Shown here one piece after another: positions 1-8,978 of a stretch of 32,633 nt of DNA. Source of the DNA: Mycobacteriales bacterium (lineage in GTDB: Bacteria > Actinomycetota > Actinomycetes > Mycobacteriales > CADCTP01); contig DASYKU010000155.1 of assembly GCA_035995165.1 (NCBI GenBank), forward strand, positions 1-32,633. Reading direction: 5' to 3'. A program made the position numbers and the translations under genes. Each line of letters opens with the position of its first letter. Position 1 is the first letter of the stretch. The notes below the pieces were generated by a model. It was not told where the DNA came from. It was given only the letters and a program-made list of their open reading frames with translations, and made no database searches.

Positions 1-1008
1 GACGCCGGGCAGGTGCAGCCCCGTCGTCTCGTCGCCGTCGTCCATGCCGTTCTTGGGGTCGTAGATCGGGTAGATCCCGACCATGCCCTTGTAGACGTTC
101 GAGCCGGTGTGGTCCATCCGGTGGTCGTGGAACCAGAAGAACGACTGCTTCTCCCGGTCGTCGTTGCCGGCCGGCCAGTTCAGGTACAGGTTGTCGACGA
201 AGTCGCCGACCCGGTAGCCCTCGTGCTTCGGGCCGAACAGCATCGAGTAGTGCGGGTTGCCGTCGGACTCCGGCGCGGTGTGGCCGTTGTGCAGGTGCGT
301 CAGGAACGAGAAGTCCGGCGACCCGAAGTCCTGCCGGTCCAGATTCAGCGGGTTCTCGTCCAGGTGGTTCTCGAACCGGACGATGACCGGCTTGCCGTAC
401 TCCGCGTTGATCCGCGGACCCGGGAACGTGCCGTTGAACCCGTAGATCGTCGAGGGCGGCAGCGTCCGCACGGTGCCGGCCGGGAAGTGGTTGCCGGCCG
501 CGTCGGTGGAGGCCACCGGCTGACCCAGCGAGTTGATCGGCAGCACCTGCGAGGTGGTGAACGAGTGCGTGCGGACCAGCACGTCGAACTTGTAGACGAT
601 CGGGTCCGGGAACCCGATCGCCGACGGCCAGATCTGGTGCGTCTCGTTCCGCAGCGAGTTCTGCTGCCCGACGCCGGGGCCGGGGGGCAGCGGCAGGGCC
701 GCGACCTCGGCCGGCGACAGCGGCTTGGCCGCCTGCGGGATCAGGAACGGGTCACTGAACGGGTTCAGAATCAGCGGGCTGGTGGGGAACGCCTCGATGT
801 AGAGGGCGTCGGCCAGCGCAATGGACGTGGCACCGAAAACACCGTCGGGCGTCATGAGCCCGCGCATCTTCAGGTTCGGCGCCATCAGCACCTTGCCCGC
901 ACCCATGCCGACGGCGGCAGCTCCCACCGCGCCGACTTTGAGGACGTTCCGCCGGGTGACACCGTGCCTTTCGGTCTCCTCCAGGCTTTCGTCCACGACT
1001 TCGGTCAT
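1..1008 (-). CDS. Multicopper oxidase, Tat-exported (partial, C-terminus beyond window)
   Basis: Three-domain copper oxidase of the CotA/bilirubin oxidase kind, which oxidises phenols, metals or bilirubin and reduces O2 to water outside the membrane. The first 336 residues are visible. A twin-arginine signal (TRRNVLK, residues 18-24) is followed by a short hydrophobic stretch (25-37), so the folded protein is probably exported by Tat. The cupredoxin core FNGTFPGPRI is followed by two copper-ligand clusters, HLHNGH (238-243) and WFHDHRMDH (about 292-300), then VYKGMVGIY. The later type-1 copper ligands lie beyond position 1. The start is ATG at 1006-1008 with GGAGG eight bases upstream. No copper chaperone or other copper gene is adjacent. 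Family assignment is firm; the substrate is unknown. Confidence 0.9.
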   Translation of the reverse strand, partial: MTEVVDESLEETERHGVTRRNVLKVGAVGAAAVGMGAGKVLMAPNLKMRGLMTPDGVFGATSIALADALYIEAFPTSPLILNPFSDPFLIPQAAKPLSPAEVAALPLPPGPGVGQQNSLRNETHQIWPSAIGFPDPIVYKFDVLVRTHSFTTSQVLPINSLGQPVASTDAAGNHFPAGTVRTLPPSTIYGFNGTFPGPRINAEYGKPVIVRFENHLDENPLNLDRQDFGSPDFSFLTHLHNGHTAPESDGNPHYSMLFGPKHEGYRVGDFVDNLYLNWPAGNDDREKQSFFWFHDHRMDHTGSNVYKGMVGIYPIYDPKNGMDDGDETTGLHLPGV

Positions 1009-1621
1009 CAGACCAACCTCCAGTTGGATGGAACCGCGCTCCACGCCGTGACGCGCGCGTTGTATTGGCCGGGTTGCCGCAGTCACTCCGGGTTCTCCCT
1101 GATCCCTCGTGCGGTAACTCAGCGTGCATGGAATGGGGACGCACTCATTTCCTGCGGGCAGGCCGAAGAAACCGTCCGACAGGGGCACGGCGAGGCGTCG
1201 TGGTCTGGTACGCCGCTGGTCGCGGCGGCTGAACGTGCCGGTCAGATCGCTGCCGGGCAGCCGGAATCAGGGCCGGGACTCCCTCGGAGCTCCCGGACCG
1301 TCTCCTGCGGTCGGTCATTGCACTCGTTGCGGCGAGAATGAGTTAACGCCCGACGCAAACGCGCCACTACCCCCGTTCGGTCCATGACGAGGCGCCCAAA
1401 ATTGGGGGTCCGCGTACGTCCGTCGGTCGGGATACGACCGTTCGGCCGAAGCCATCCCCCCACGAATTGGGGATTCACCGTCATGTGGCGGCGAGCGCCG
1501 CGTTTGACCGTTGAACGGGGGTGCTGGGTGCTGAACCAACTCAACACCGGTATTATTTGGCCGCCACTTGGTGAAACGATGTCCCACCGCTAACGACTGG
1601 CCTCAACATAGCAAAGAAAAG
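1009..1621. other. Non-coding region between two divergent genes, rich in inverted repeats
   Basis: I see no credible gene here. The interval separates the multicopper oxidase (-) from the transglutaminase-like gene (+) and must hold both promoters. Inverted repeats cluster at 1390-1501: CCCAA/TTGGG at 1395-1406, CGGTCG/CGACCG at 1424-1440, the perfect palindrome TTCGGCCGAA at 1441-1450, ATCCCC/GGGGAT at 1454-1474, and GCGGCG/CGCCGC at 1488-1501. A TATTAT at 1551-1556 could be a -10 box for the rightward gene, but no good -35 accompanies it. Base composition is lower in GC than the flanking genes. Confidence 0.6.
1454..1474. promoter_or_regulatory. Inverted repeat ATCCCC-N9-GGGGAT, possible operator
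   Basis: ATCCCC (1454-1459) and GGGGAT (1469-1474) are perfect arms around nine bases. A related element, CCCAAAATTGGGGG, lies at 1395-1408, and the two share AATTGGGG. The C-run/G-run shape is reminiscent of copper-responsive CsoR operators, and a copper oxidase lies on one side. The spacer is long for CsoR, so this is only a candidate. Confidence 0.3.
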
Positions 1622-2452
1622 ATGGGTGATCCAGTGCCGACCGGTATCGACTATCGGCAGCCGGGGGTGTTCACGTCGCTCGCGCCGGTGAATCAGGCGG
1701 CCCTGCGGGACCTGGGCCGAGATCCGGTAGACGTCTGCCGCCCGGTCCCCCGTCTGGTCCTCCAGCCCGGTGACGCGACGGCGCTCGGTCTCCCGGCCGG
1801 CCGGCTGGGGGAGAACCAGATCCGGCCCGCTGCCGATCTGGCCGGCGCGCTGCTGCGGATGGTTCCCGAGCCGCTGACGGTCGCGCGGCCGCCGGCGCAG
1901 CGGGTGGTCGGGACCTGCCGGCACTTCGCGGTGCTCGCCTGCGCGCTGCTGCGGCACCAGGGCATCGCGGCCCGGGTCCGGTGCGGCTTCGCGACGTACT
2001 TCCGGTCCGGACAGGGGCTGGACCACTGGATAGTCGAGTACCGGACGGACGACCGGTGGGTCCGGCTCGACGCCGAGATCCTCGGCGGCCCCGTGCTCGC
2101 GGACGCGGCCGACCTGCGGCCCGGGCAGTTCCTCAGCGGCGGCGAGGCCTGGCTCGCGTACCGGTCCGGGCAGATCGACGCGGCCACTTTCGGCGTCGAC
2201 GGCACCGAGAACTTCGGGCCGGCCGAGATCAAGGGCAACGCGGTGAAGGACCTGGCCGCGCTGAACAAGGTCGAGATGCTGCCCTGGGACGAGTGGGGCC
2301 GGATGACGGACATGTACGCGGGCCGCACCGGGCCGGACTACGACGCGCTCGTCGACCGCGTCGCGGCCGTCTGCGCCGCCGACGACCCGGCCGAGCTCGC
2401 CGCCCTCTATGCCAGCGAGGACCTGGCCGTCCCGGCCGCGATGCTTTGCTAG
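1622..2452 (+). CDS. Transglutaminase-like (papain-fold) protein
   Basis: 276-residue soluble protein with the transglutaminase-like catalytic triad: Cys99 in GTCRHFAVL, His135 in LDHWIVEY and Asp150 in VRLDAEI. Bacterial members act as proteases, amidases or cross-linking enzymes; nothing here fixes the substrate. No signal peptide is visible, so it probably acts in the cytoplasm. ATG 1622 is chosen over an upstream in-frame ATG at 1568, whose extra 18 residues look non-protein-like and overlap the likely promoter. A GTG at 1634 is also possible. It is followed 38 bases later by the flavoprotein and methyltransferase genes, and may share a transcript with them. Confidence 0.8.
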   Translation: MGDPVPTGIDYRQPGVFTSLAPVNQAALRDLGRDPVDVCRPVPRLVLQPGDATALGLPAGRLGENQIRPAADLAGALLRMVPEPLTVARPPAQRVVGTCRHFAVLACALLRHQGIAARVRCGFATYFRSGQGLDHWIVEYRTDDRWVRLDAEILGGPVLADAADLRPGQFLSGGEAWLAYRSGQIDAATFGVDGTENFGPAEIKGNAVKDLAALNKVEMLPWDEWGRMTDMYAGRTGPDYDALVDRVAAVCAADDPAELAALYASEDLAVPAAMLC

Positions 2453-2490
2453 TCCGGCAACGTTACTTGCCGCTCGGCCGGGCGAGGTCC

Positions 2491-3465
2491 ATGTTCGGTG
2501 GCGTGACCGAGAAGCAGCAGTACGACGTGGTGGTGATCGGCGGCGGCGCGGCCGGGCTGAGCGGGGCGCTGGCCCTGTCCCGGGCCCGGCGGGCGGTGCT
2601 CGTGGTCGACGCCGGACAGCCCCGCAACGCCCCGGCCGGGCACGTGCACAACTACCTCGGCCGGGAGGGCACGCCGCCGGGCGAGCTGCTGGCCGCGGGC
2701 CGGGCCGAGGTCGCCTCGTACGGCGGGGAGGTCGTCAGCGGGACCGTGACCGCGGTGGCGGCGGACGATGACGGGTTCCTGGTCCGGGTCGGCCCGGCCG
2801 CGGTCCGGGCGCGCCGGGTGCTGGTGGCGACGGGCCTGACCGACGAGCTGCCACCGGTCCCGGGGCTGGCCGAGCGCTGGGGCCGCAGCGTGCTGCACTG
2901 CCCGTACTGCCACGGGTACGAGGTGCGGGACCAGGGCATCGGTCTCATCGGCACCAACCCGTTCGCGGTGCACGGCGCGCTGATGTGGCGGCAGTGGAGT
3001 CCGGACATCACGCTCTTCGTGCACACCGCGCCGGAGCCGGACATCGAGGAGCGGGAGCGGCTGGACGCCCGCGGCATCCGGGTCGTGACCGGCCCGGTGG
3101 CCGGGATCGAGGGCGAGGCCGACGTCCGGATGGAGTCCGGGTTGCTGGTCCCGCGGCACGCGCTGGTCGTGGCGACCAGGCTGACCGCGCGGGCCGGCGT
3201 GCTGGCCGGACTGGGGCTGACGCCCGAGCCGCGGGAGAGGGATGGGGTCGTGATCGGCACCGAGATCCCGGCCGGGCCGACCGGCCAGACCGCGATCCCG
3301 GGCGTCTACGTGGCCGGCAACGTCTCCGACGTGCTCGGCCAGGTGATCGGGTCGGCGTCGGCCGGGCTCACGGTCGCCGCCGCGCTGAACGCCGACCTGA
3401 TAGAAGAGGACACGCGGCGCGCGGTCGCCGGCCGTCGCCGGCCGATCCCGGAGGGAGCCCGATGA
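2491..3465 (+). CDS. FAD/NAD(P)-dependent oxidoreductase, thioredoxin-reductase-like
   Basis: 324-residue flavoprotein of the thioredoxin reductase fold. It has an N-terminal FAD-binding GGGAAG motif (about 18-23), a redox CxxC as CPYCHGYE (Cys137, Cys140), and a C-terminal FAD signature around VYVAGNVSD. True thioredoxin reductases carry CATC or CAVC; CPYCHGYE is the form seen in actinobacterial TrxR-like enzymes and in dithiol oxidases of natural-product clusters such as HlmI/GliT, so the partner may be a small-molecule dithiol. ATG 2491 follows GCGAGG; GTG 2503 is an in-frame alternative. The stop overlaps the methyltransferase start as ATGA, indicating translational coupling. From memory, related actinobacteria carry these two domains as one fused protein. 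Confidence 0.85.
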   Translation: MFGGVTEKQQYDVVVIGGGAAGLSGALALSRARRAVLVVDAGQPRNAPAGHVHNYLGREGTPPGELLAAGRAEVASYGGEVVSGTVTAVAADDDGFLVRVGPAAVRARRVLVATGLTDELPPVPGLAERWGRSVLHCPYCHGYEVRDQGIGLIGTNPFAVHGALMWRQWSPDITLFVHTAPEPDIEERERLDARGIRVVTGPVAGIEGEADVRMESGLLVPRHALVVATRLTARAGVLAGLGLTPEPRERDGVVIGTEIPAGPTGQTAIPGVYVAGNVSDVLGQVIGSASAGLTVAAALNADLIEEDTRRAVAGRRRPIPEGAR

Positions 3466-4106
3466 CGCACGAGGAGCCGGTGACCCGGGCCCATCCGTTC
3501 GACCAGGAGGCCTGGGAGGAGCGGTACCGATCCTCGCAGCACGTCTGGAGCGGCCGGCCCAACGGGCAGCTCGTGGCCGAGGTCGCCGACCTCCCACCCG
3601 GTACGGCGCTGGACGCCGGCTGCGGCGAGGGCGGCGACGCGCTCTGGCTGACCGGGCGCGGCTGGCGGGTGACGGCGGTGGACTTCTCCACGGTCGCGCT
3701 GGAGCGGGCGGCCGAGCACGCCGCGGACCTCGGGCTGAGCGTCGAGTGGCTCCCGGCCGACCTGCGCAGCTGGCTCCCGCCGGCCTCGTACGACCTCGTG
3801 TCGACGCAGTTCCTGCACATCCCGCCGGAGCCGCGGCGGGCCGTCTTCCGCCGGCTGGCGGCGGCGGTCGCACCCGGCGGCACGCTGCTCGTGGTCGGGC
3901 ACGACGCCAGCGACATGGCGGCCGGCGTCCGGCGGCCGCGGACGCCGGAGTTCTTCTTCTCCGCCGCCGAGGTCGCGTCCGACCTCGACCCGGCCGAGTG
4001 GGAGGTCGTCACGACCGACGTCCGGCAGCGCGGCGGGCTGGACCACGAGGGCGGGCACTCGACCGTCGTCGCCGACGCCGTCCTGGTCGCCCGCCGCCGA
4101 TCCTGA
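3462..4106 (+). CDS. Class I SAM-dependent methyltransferase
   Basis: 214-residue Rossmann-fold methyltransferase. Motif I is LDAGCGEGGDA (about 49-59), followed by an acidic residue at the end of strand 2 in VTAVDFS, and motif IV-like DLVSTQFLHIP. The sequence resembles the TehB/thiopurine methyltransferase branch, which methylates small electrophile- or thiol-containing molecules. Its ATG overlaps the stop of the flavoprotein gene by four bases, so the two products are probably made in equal amounts and act in one reaction series, for example reduction then S-methylation of a thiol. That pairing is inference. It is followed by two short palindromes and a terminator. Confidence 0.85.
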   Translation: MTHEEPVTRAHPFDQEAWEERYRSSQHVWSGRPNGQLVAEVADLPPGTALDAGCGEGGDALWLTGRGWRVTAVDFSTVALERAAEHAADLGLSVEWLPADLRSWLPPASYDLVSTQFLHIPPEPRRAVFRRLAAAVAPGGTLLVVGHDASDMAAGVRRPRTPEFFFSAAEVASDLDPAEWEVVTTDVRQRGGLDHEGGHSTVVADAVLVARRRS

Positions 4107-4136
4107 GCCGCCCGCGCGCAGCCCGGAGCGGACGCG

Positions 4137-4180
4137 GTCCACTGTGGACATGCTGGGACGACAGGCAGTCCACTGTGGAC
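4137..4180. repeat. Two identical 13-base palindromic elements, GTCCACTGTGGAC
   Basis: GTCCACTGTGGAC occurs at 4137-4149 and again at 4168-4180, with start points 31 bases apart. Each has six-base arms GTCCAC/GTGGAC around one central T. They lie between the methyltransferase stop and the convergent terminator, an unusual place for a promoter operator. They could bind a dimeric protein or belong to a dispersed intergenic repeat. Confidence 0.7.
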
Positions 4181-4187
4181 GCAGATC

Positions 4188-4217
4188 GGGCCGGCCTCCC
4201 CGTGGGGAGGCCGGCCC
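4188..4217. terminator. Strong hairpin terminator between convergent genes
   Basis: Perfect 14-base-pair stem, GGGCCGGCCTCCCC and its complement, with a two-base GT loop. It sits between the methyltransferase (+) and the MsiK-like ATPase (-) and probably ends both transcripts. There is no U-tract, as is common in high-GC actinobacteria. Confidence 0.8.
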
Positions 4218-4237
4218 GGTCGGTGTCCGGGGTGGTG

Positions 4238-5332
<1,095 letters not shown>

Positions 5333-5396
5333 GACGGGTGCCTCTCTGTCCGGGTCCTGCCCGACGCGCGCCGTGGCGGTCGGAAGCCTCGAGCTC

Positions 5397-5402
5397 ACCC
5401 TA
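5397..5402 (-). promoter_or_regulatory. Putative -10 element for the msiK-like gene
   Basis: On the minus strand TAGGGT fits the actinobacterial TAnnnT -10 pattern and would give a leader of about 57 bases before ATG 5332. No convincing -35 was found. Confidence 0.3.
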
Positions 5403-5417
5403 GGTCCCTGACCATCT

Positions 5418-5433
5418 CGTGACCAGGATCACG
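5418..5433. promoter_or_regulatory. CRP-like binding site
   Basis: CGTGACCAGGATCACG matches the CRP-family pattern GTGA-N6-TCAC with perfect five-base arms. It lies upstream of the putative msiK -10 and 106 bases before the lacI start, so a cAMP-CRP-type regulator may control one or both genes. Confidence 0.5.
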
Positions 5434-5479
5434 CCCCGTACGTTCCGGGCGTAATCGGGCCGAGCGGACCGGCAGGCCT

Positions 5480-5515
5480 TGCAAATGCTTGCCATTTTCG
5501 TGCAAAGTGTTTCGC
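5480..5515. promoter_or_regulatory. Pair of LacI-type operator candidates
   Basis: TGCAAATGCTTGCCA (5480-5494) and GCAAAGTGTTTCGC (5502-5515) are imperfect palindromes that share GCAAA and inner AA/TT symmetry. They lie just upstream of the LacI-family start at 5539 and in the divergent msiK control region, the usual place for autoregulatory LacI sites. Confidence 0.45.
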
Positions 5516-5538
5516 ACGCGCAGCTCAGGAGGGCAACG

Positions 5539-6549
5539 GTGCCGGGTCTGGCGGAGATCGCCGAGGCCGCTGGGGTCAGCATCTCGACCGTCAGCCGGGT
5601 GCTGAATCGGCGGGCCGGGGTGAACGAGGAGACCCGGCGGCGAGTTCTGCGCGTTCTCGCCGAGAAACCGTACAGTCCGCGCGGGCTGGGGGCGCTGCAA
5701 CGGACCGGCGTGCTGGGGCTGCTCATTCCGGAGCTTTCCAACCCGGTCTTTCCGGCCTTCGCCGAGGCCCTCGAGACCCGGGCGGCCGGGCGCGGATATT
5801 CGACGGTCCTCTGCAACACGCGGTCGGCCTCCATCCGGGAGGAGGAGTACGTCCGGATGTTGCTGGCCCGCGGGGTGGAAGGAATGGTGTTCGTCTCCCC
5901 CGAGGCGACCGACGTGCGGGCCTCGCACGACCACTACCGGCAGCTGAAGGCCGAGGGCGTGCACATGGTGTTCGTCAACGGCGGCATGCCGTCGCTGGAC
6001 GTGCCGGACGTGGGGGTGGACGAGCAGACCGCGGGCTATCTGGCCACCCGGCACCTGGCCGAGCTCGGGCACCGGACGATCGGCTTCGTCAGCGGCCCCG
6101 GGCGCTCGATGCCCTCGCGGCTCAAGGCGGCCGGCTGGCTGGTCGCGCTGGAGGAGGCCGGGCTGCCACACGGGCCCGAGCTCGTCGTGCACGCGCCGTA
6201 CGGGCCGGCCGGCGGGGCGACCGCGATGGGCAAGCTGCTGGACGGGCCGCGGCCGACGGCGGTGATCTGCTCCTCCGACCTGATGGCGCTGGGTGCGATC
6301 AGCGAGGCGCAGCGGTGGGGGCTGACGGTGCCGCGCGACCTGTCCGTGGTCGGGTTCGACGACATCCCGCTGGCGGCGTACTGCACGCCGGCGCTGACCA
6401 CGCTGGCCCAGCCGATCGCGGAGATCGCGCGGGCCGCGGTGGACGGGCTCCTCGCGGACATGGAGAACAACCCGACCGGGCCACCCGGTCACGGTCGCGT
6501 CTTCCGCCCCCGCATAGTCGTCCGCGACTCCACCGCCCCGCCGAAGTGA
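5539..6549 (+). CDS. LacI-family transcriptional regulator
   Basis: 336-residue sugar-responsive repressor. The N-terminal LacI helix-turn-helix reads LAEIAEAAGVSISTVSRVLN, followed by the hinge region (SPRGLGALQRTG) and a periplasmic-binding-protein-like effector domain with the typical LGLLIPELSNPVFP opening and VVGFDDIPLA near the end. The start is GTG 5539, with GGAGG six bases upstream; longer readings begin inside the operator region. It is transcribed away from the MsiK-like ATPase, so it probably controls sugar uptake and itself. The inducer cannot be read from sequence. Confidence 0.9.
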   Translation: MPGLAEIAEAAGVSISTVSRVLNRRAGVNEETRRRVLRVLAEKPYSPRGLGALQRTGVLGLLIPELSNPVFPAFAEALETRAAGRGYSTVLCNTRSASIREEEYVRMLLARGVEGMVFVSPEATDVRASHDHYRQLKAEGVHMVFVNGGMPSLDVPDVGVDEQTAGYLATRHLAELGHRTIGFVSGPGRSMPSRLKAAGWLVALEEAGLPHGPELVVHAPYGPAGGATAMGKLLDGPRPTAVICSSDLMALGAISEAQRWGLTVPRDLSVVGFDDIPLAAYCTPALTTLAQPIAEIARAAVDGLLADMENNPTGPPGHGRVFRPRIVVRDSTAPPK

Positions 6550-6561
6550 CGGGCGGGCCGG

Positions 6562-7515
6562 CTAGCTGAGGCGGCGGCGACGGGCCACTTCGGCGAGGGT
6601 GACGGCGGCGGCGATGCCGGCGTTGAGGGACTCGGTGGCGGCCGTCATCGGGATCGAGACGCGCAGGTCGCAGGTCTCGCCGACGAGCCGGGACAGCCCG
6701 CGCCCCTCCGAGCCGACCACGATCAGCAGCGGGTCGACGGCGGCGTCCAGGTCGTCCAGCCCGACGTCGCCGTCGGCGTCCAGGCCGATCACGAACAGCC
6801 CGGCCTGCTGGGCCGACTTCAGCGACCGGACCAGGTTGGTCACCCGCGCCACCGGCACCCGCGCGGCCGCGCCGGCGCTGGTCCGCCAGGCCGTCGCGGT
6901 CATCGGGGTGGAGCGCCGCTCCGGCACGATCACCCCGTGCGCGCCGAACGCCGCGGCCGAGCGCACCACCGCGCCGAGGTTGCGCGGGTCGGTCACCCCG
7001 TCCAGCGCGACCAGCAGCGCCGGGTCGGGCGACTCGATGGCCTTGCCCAGCACGTCCTCCAGGTCCGCATACCGGTACGGCGGGACCTGCAGGCCGATCC
7101 CCTGGTGCAGGATCCCGCCGGTCATCTTGTCCAGCTCGGACCGGCCGACCTCGAGCACCGCGATGCCCCGGTCGGCGGCGCGCTGCACGGCCTCGGTGAT
7201 CCGGTCGTCCTGGTCCAGGCCCATCGCGACGTAGAGCGCGGTGGTCGGGATCTCGGCCCGCAGCGCCTCGACCACCGGGTTGCGGCCGACCAGCAGCTCC
7301 GGGCTCTCGGTCTTGGCCCGGGGCGAGCGGCGGGCCGCGTTCTTCGCCGCGGCCGCGGCCGAGCGCGCCTTCGGGTGCCCCTTGCGGACCTCGGCCGGCG
7401 GCGTCGGCCCGCGGCCCTCCAGGCCTCGGCGCCGCTGCCCGCCGGAGCCGACGATCGCGCCCTTCTTGCTGGCACCGGTGCGGCGGGCGCCACGACGCTG
7501 GGAGTTGCCGGCCAT
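6562..7515 (-). CDS. rlmB: 23S rRNA 2'-O-methyltransferase RlmB (TrmH/SpoU family)
   Basis: 317-residue SPOUT-fold enzyme expected to methylate a guanosine ribose in 23S rRNA (G2251 in E. coli numbering). Residues 1-70 are a basic Gly/Arg/Lys/Ala-rich tail, common in actinobacterial members. The substrate-binding domain begins at [13 protein letters not shown]. The three SpoU motifs are [29 protein letters not shown] and [18 protein letters not shown] 7515 has AAGGA eight bases upstream. It lies 31 bases after cysS, the same pair as M. tuberculosis Rv3580c-Rv3579c, so co-transcription is likely. It converges with lacI with only 12 bases between. Confidence 0.93.
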   Translation of the reverse strand: MAGNSQRRGARRTGASKKGAIVGSGGQRRRGLEGRGPTPPAEVRKGHPKARSAAAAAKNAARRSPRAKTESPELLVGRNPVVEALRAEIPTTALYVAMGLDQDDRITEAVQRAADRGIAVLEVGRSELDKMTGGILHQGIGLQVPPYRYADLEDVLGKAIESPDPALLVALDGVTDPRNLGAVVRSAAAFGAHGVIVPERRSTPMTATAWRTSAGAAARVPVARVTNLVRSLKSAQQAGLFVIGLDADGDVGLDDLDAAVDPLLIVVGSEGRGLSRLVGETCDLRVSIPMTAATESLNAGIAAAVTLAEVARRRRLS

Positions 7516-7538
7516 CAGAACGTCCTTCGGGTGAGAGC

Positions 7539-7559
7539 GGGAGCCATCAGGAGGCTCCC
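7539..7559. other. Hairpin over the cysS stop codon
   Basis: GGGAGCC and GGCTCCC form a seven-base-pair stem around seven bases that include the cysS stop. It ends 24 bases before the rlmB start. It could be a partial terminator or RNA-processing site setting the cysS/rlmB ratio. Confidence 0.4.
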
Positions 7560-8929
7560 AGGGTCCAGCGGGGACCGGCCGCGGTGTCCTCGACGGTGAT
7601 GCCGGAGGCGGCCAGGCGGTCCCGGATCGCGTCGGAGGCCGAGTAGTCCTTGCGGGCGCGGGCCTCGGCCCGCTGCTCGAGCGCGACCCCGACCAGCGCG
7701 TCGACCACGGCGGTCAGGTCGACCCGGCGCTCGTCCCGCCAGGGCGCCGCGAGCGGGTCCACGCCGAGCACGCCGAGCATCGCCCGGACCTCGCCGTACC
7801 GCTCGGCCACGAGGACCTTGTCCCCCGCCGCCAGCGCCGCGTTGCCCTCCCGGACCGCGCCGTGCACGGCCGCGAGCGCCTGCGGCACCGCGAGGTCGTC
7901 GTCCATCGCGGCCACGAACGCCGCCGGCACCGTCCCGGCCGGACCCTCGCCGACCAGCTCGGCCGCGCGGGCGAGGAACCCCTCCACCCGCCGGTACGCC
8001 GCGGCCGCCTCGGCCACGGCCTCCTCCGAGTAGTCCATCGTGGACCGGTAGTGGGCCGAGGTCAGGTAGTAGCGCAGCTCCACCGGCCGCCAGCGCTGCA
8101 GCAGCTCGATCACCAGCAGCGAGTTGCCCAGCGACTTCGACATCTTCTCGCCGCCGAGCGTGAGCAGTCCATTGTGGAACCAGTAGCTCGCGAAGCCGTC
8201 CCCGGCCGCGGCCGACTGGGCCAGCTCGTTCTCGTGGTGCGGGAAGATCAGGTCCAGCCCGCCGCCGTGGATGTCGAAGGCGGGGCCGAGGTACTTCGTC
8301 GACATCGCCGAGCACTCCAGGTGCCAGCCCGGCCGGCCGGATCCCCACGGGGTCTCCCAGGCCGGCTCGCCCGGCTTGGTGCCCTTCCAGAGCGCGAAGT
8401 CCAGCGGGTCGCGCTTGGCCCCGGTCGGTTCGCCCTGCTGCATCGCGGCGACCTGCTGCCCGGACAGCCGCCCGTACGACGGCCAGGAGCGGACGGCGAA
8501 GTAGACGTCGCCGCCGGCCGGGTACGCATGCCCGGCCTCGATGAGCCGTCGCATGAGGACGATCATCTCCGGCACGTGCCCCGTCGCCCGCGGCTCGATG
8601 GTCGGCGGCAGCACGCCGAGCGCCTCGTACGCCGCCCCGAACGCGCGCTCGTTGCGGTACGCCACCTGCCACCAGGGCACGCCCTCGTCACCCGCGACCG
8701 CGATGATCTTGTCGTCGATGTCGGTGACGTTGCGGGCCATCGTGACCCGCAGGCCGGTGTGCTCGAGCCAGCGGCGCAGCACGTCCACGGCCAGCCCGGA
8801 GCGCAGGTGGCCGATGTGCGGCGCGCCCTGCACGGTGGCGCCGCAGTAGTAGACCGAGGCCTCGCCGGGATGCAGCGGGACGAAGTCCCGCACCGTCCGG
8901 GTGCCCGTGTCGTACAGCGCCAAGCTCAC
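7547..8929 (-). CDS. cysS: Cysteinyl-tRNA synthetase
   Basis: 460-residue class I aminoacyl-tRNA synthetase that charges tRNA-Cys. The zinc-site Cys29 is in [10 protein letters not shown], the HIGH signature is at 38-41 ([10 protein letters not shown]) and KMSKS at 262-266. Zinc and cysteine-binding residues appear in WHLECSAMS and HHENELAQS. The C-terminal anticodon-binding helices end at the stop. GTG 8929 is chosen because family members begin with (V/M)SL-LYDT, and because TATCCT lies seven bases upstream with no Shine-Dalgarno, the leaderless pattern. Further upstream codons would run into the divergent osmC gene. cysS precedes rlmB, as in mycobacteria. Confidence 0.95.
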   Translation of the reverse strand: MSLALYDTGTRTVRDFVPLHPGEASVYYCGATVQGAPHIGHLRSGLAVDVLRRWLEHTGLRVTMARNVTDIDDKIIAVAGDEGVPWWQVAYRNERAFGAAYEALGVLPPTIEPRATGHVPEMIVLMRRLIEAGHAYPAGGDVYFAVRSWPSYGRLSGQQVAAMQQGEPTGAKRDPLDFALWKGTKPGEPAWETPWGSGRPGWHLECSAMSTKYLGPAFDIHGGGLDLIFPHHENELAQSAAAGDGFASYWFHNGLLTLGGEKMSKSLGNSLLVIELLQRWRPVELRYYLTSAHYRSTMDYSEEAVAEAAAAYRRVEGFLARAAELVGEGPAGTVPAAFVAAMDDDLAVPQALAAVHGAVREGNAALAAGDKVLVAERYGEVRAMLGVLGVDPLAAPWRDERRVDLTAVVDALVGVALEQRAEARARKDYSASDAIRDRLAASGITVEDTAAGPRWTLGAS

Positions 8930-8936
8930 CCGTACG

Positions 8937-8942
8937 AGGATA
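8937..8942 (-). promoter_or_regulatory. Leaderless -10 element for cysS
   Basis: TATCCT on the minus strand ends seven bases before GTG 8929, so transcription would begin at or next to the start codon. No Shine-Dalgarno is present. Confidence 0.5.
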
Positions 8943-8978
8943 CGGGGGGCGCATGCTGAATACGGAAACGGAGGCGCC

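Noticed and set aside
13-1341. 442-codon open frame on the plus strand
   Set aside because: Antisense to the multicopper oxidase, whose copper motifs and Tat signal are clear.
2449-3873. 474-codon open frame on the minus strand
   Set aside because: Antisense shadow of the flavoprotein and methyltransferase, which have clear motifs on the plus strand.
8166-8178. Third copy of the GTCCACTGTGGAC element inside cysS
   Set aside because: It reads GTCCATTGTGGAA, differs at two positions and lies in conserved coding sequence; likely chance.
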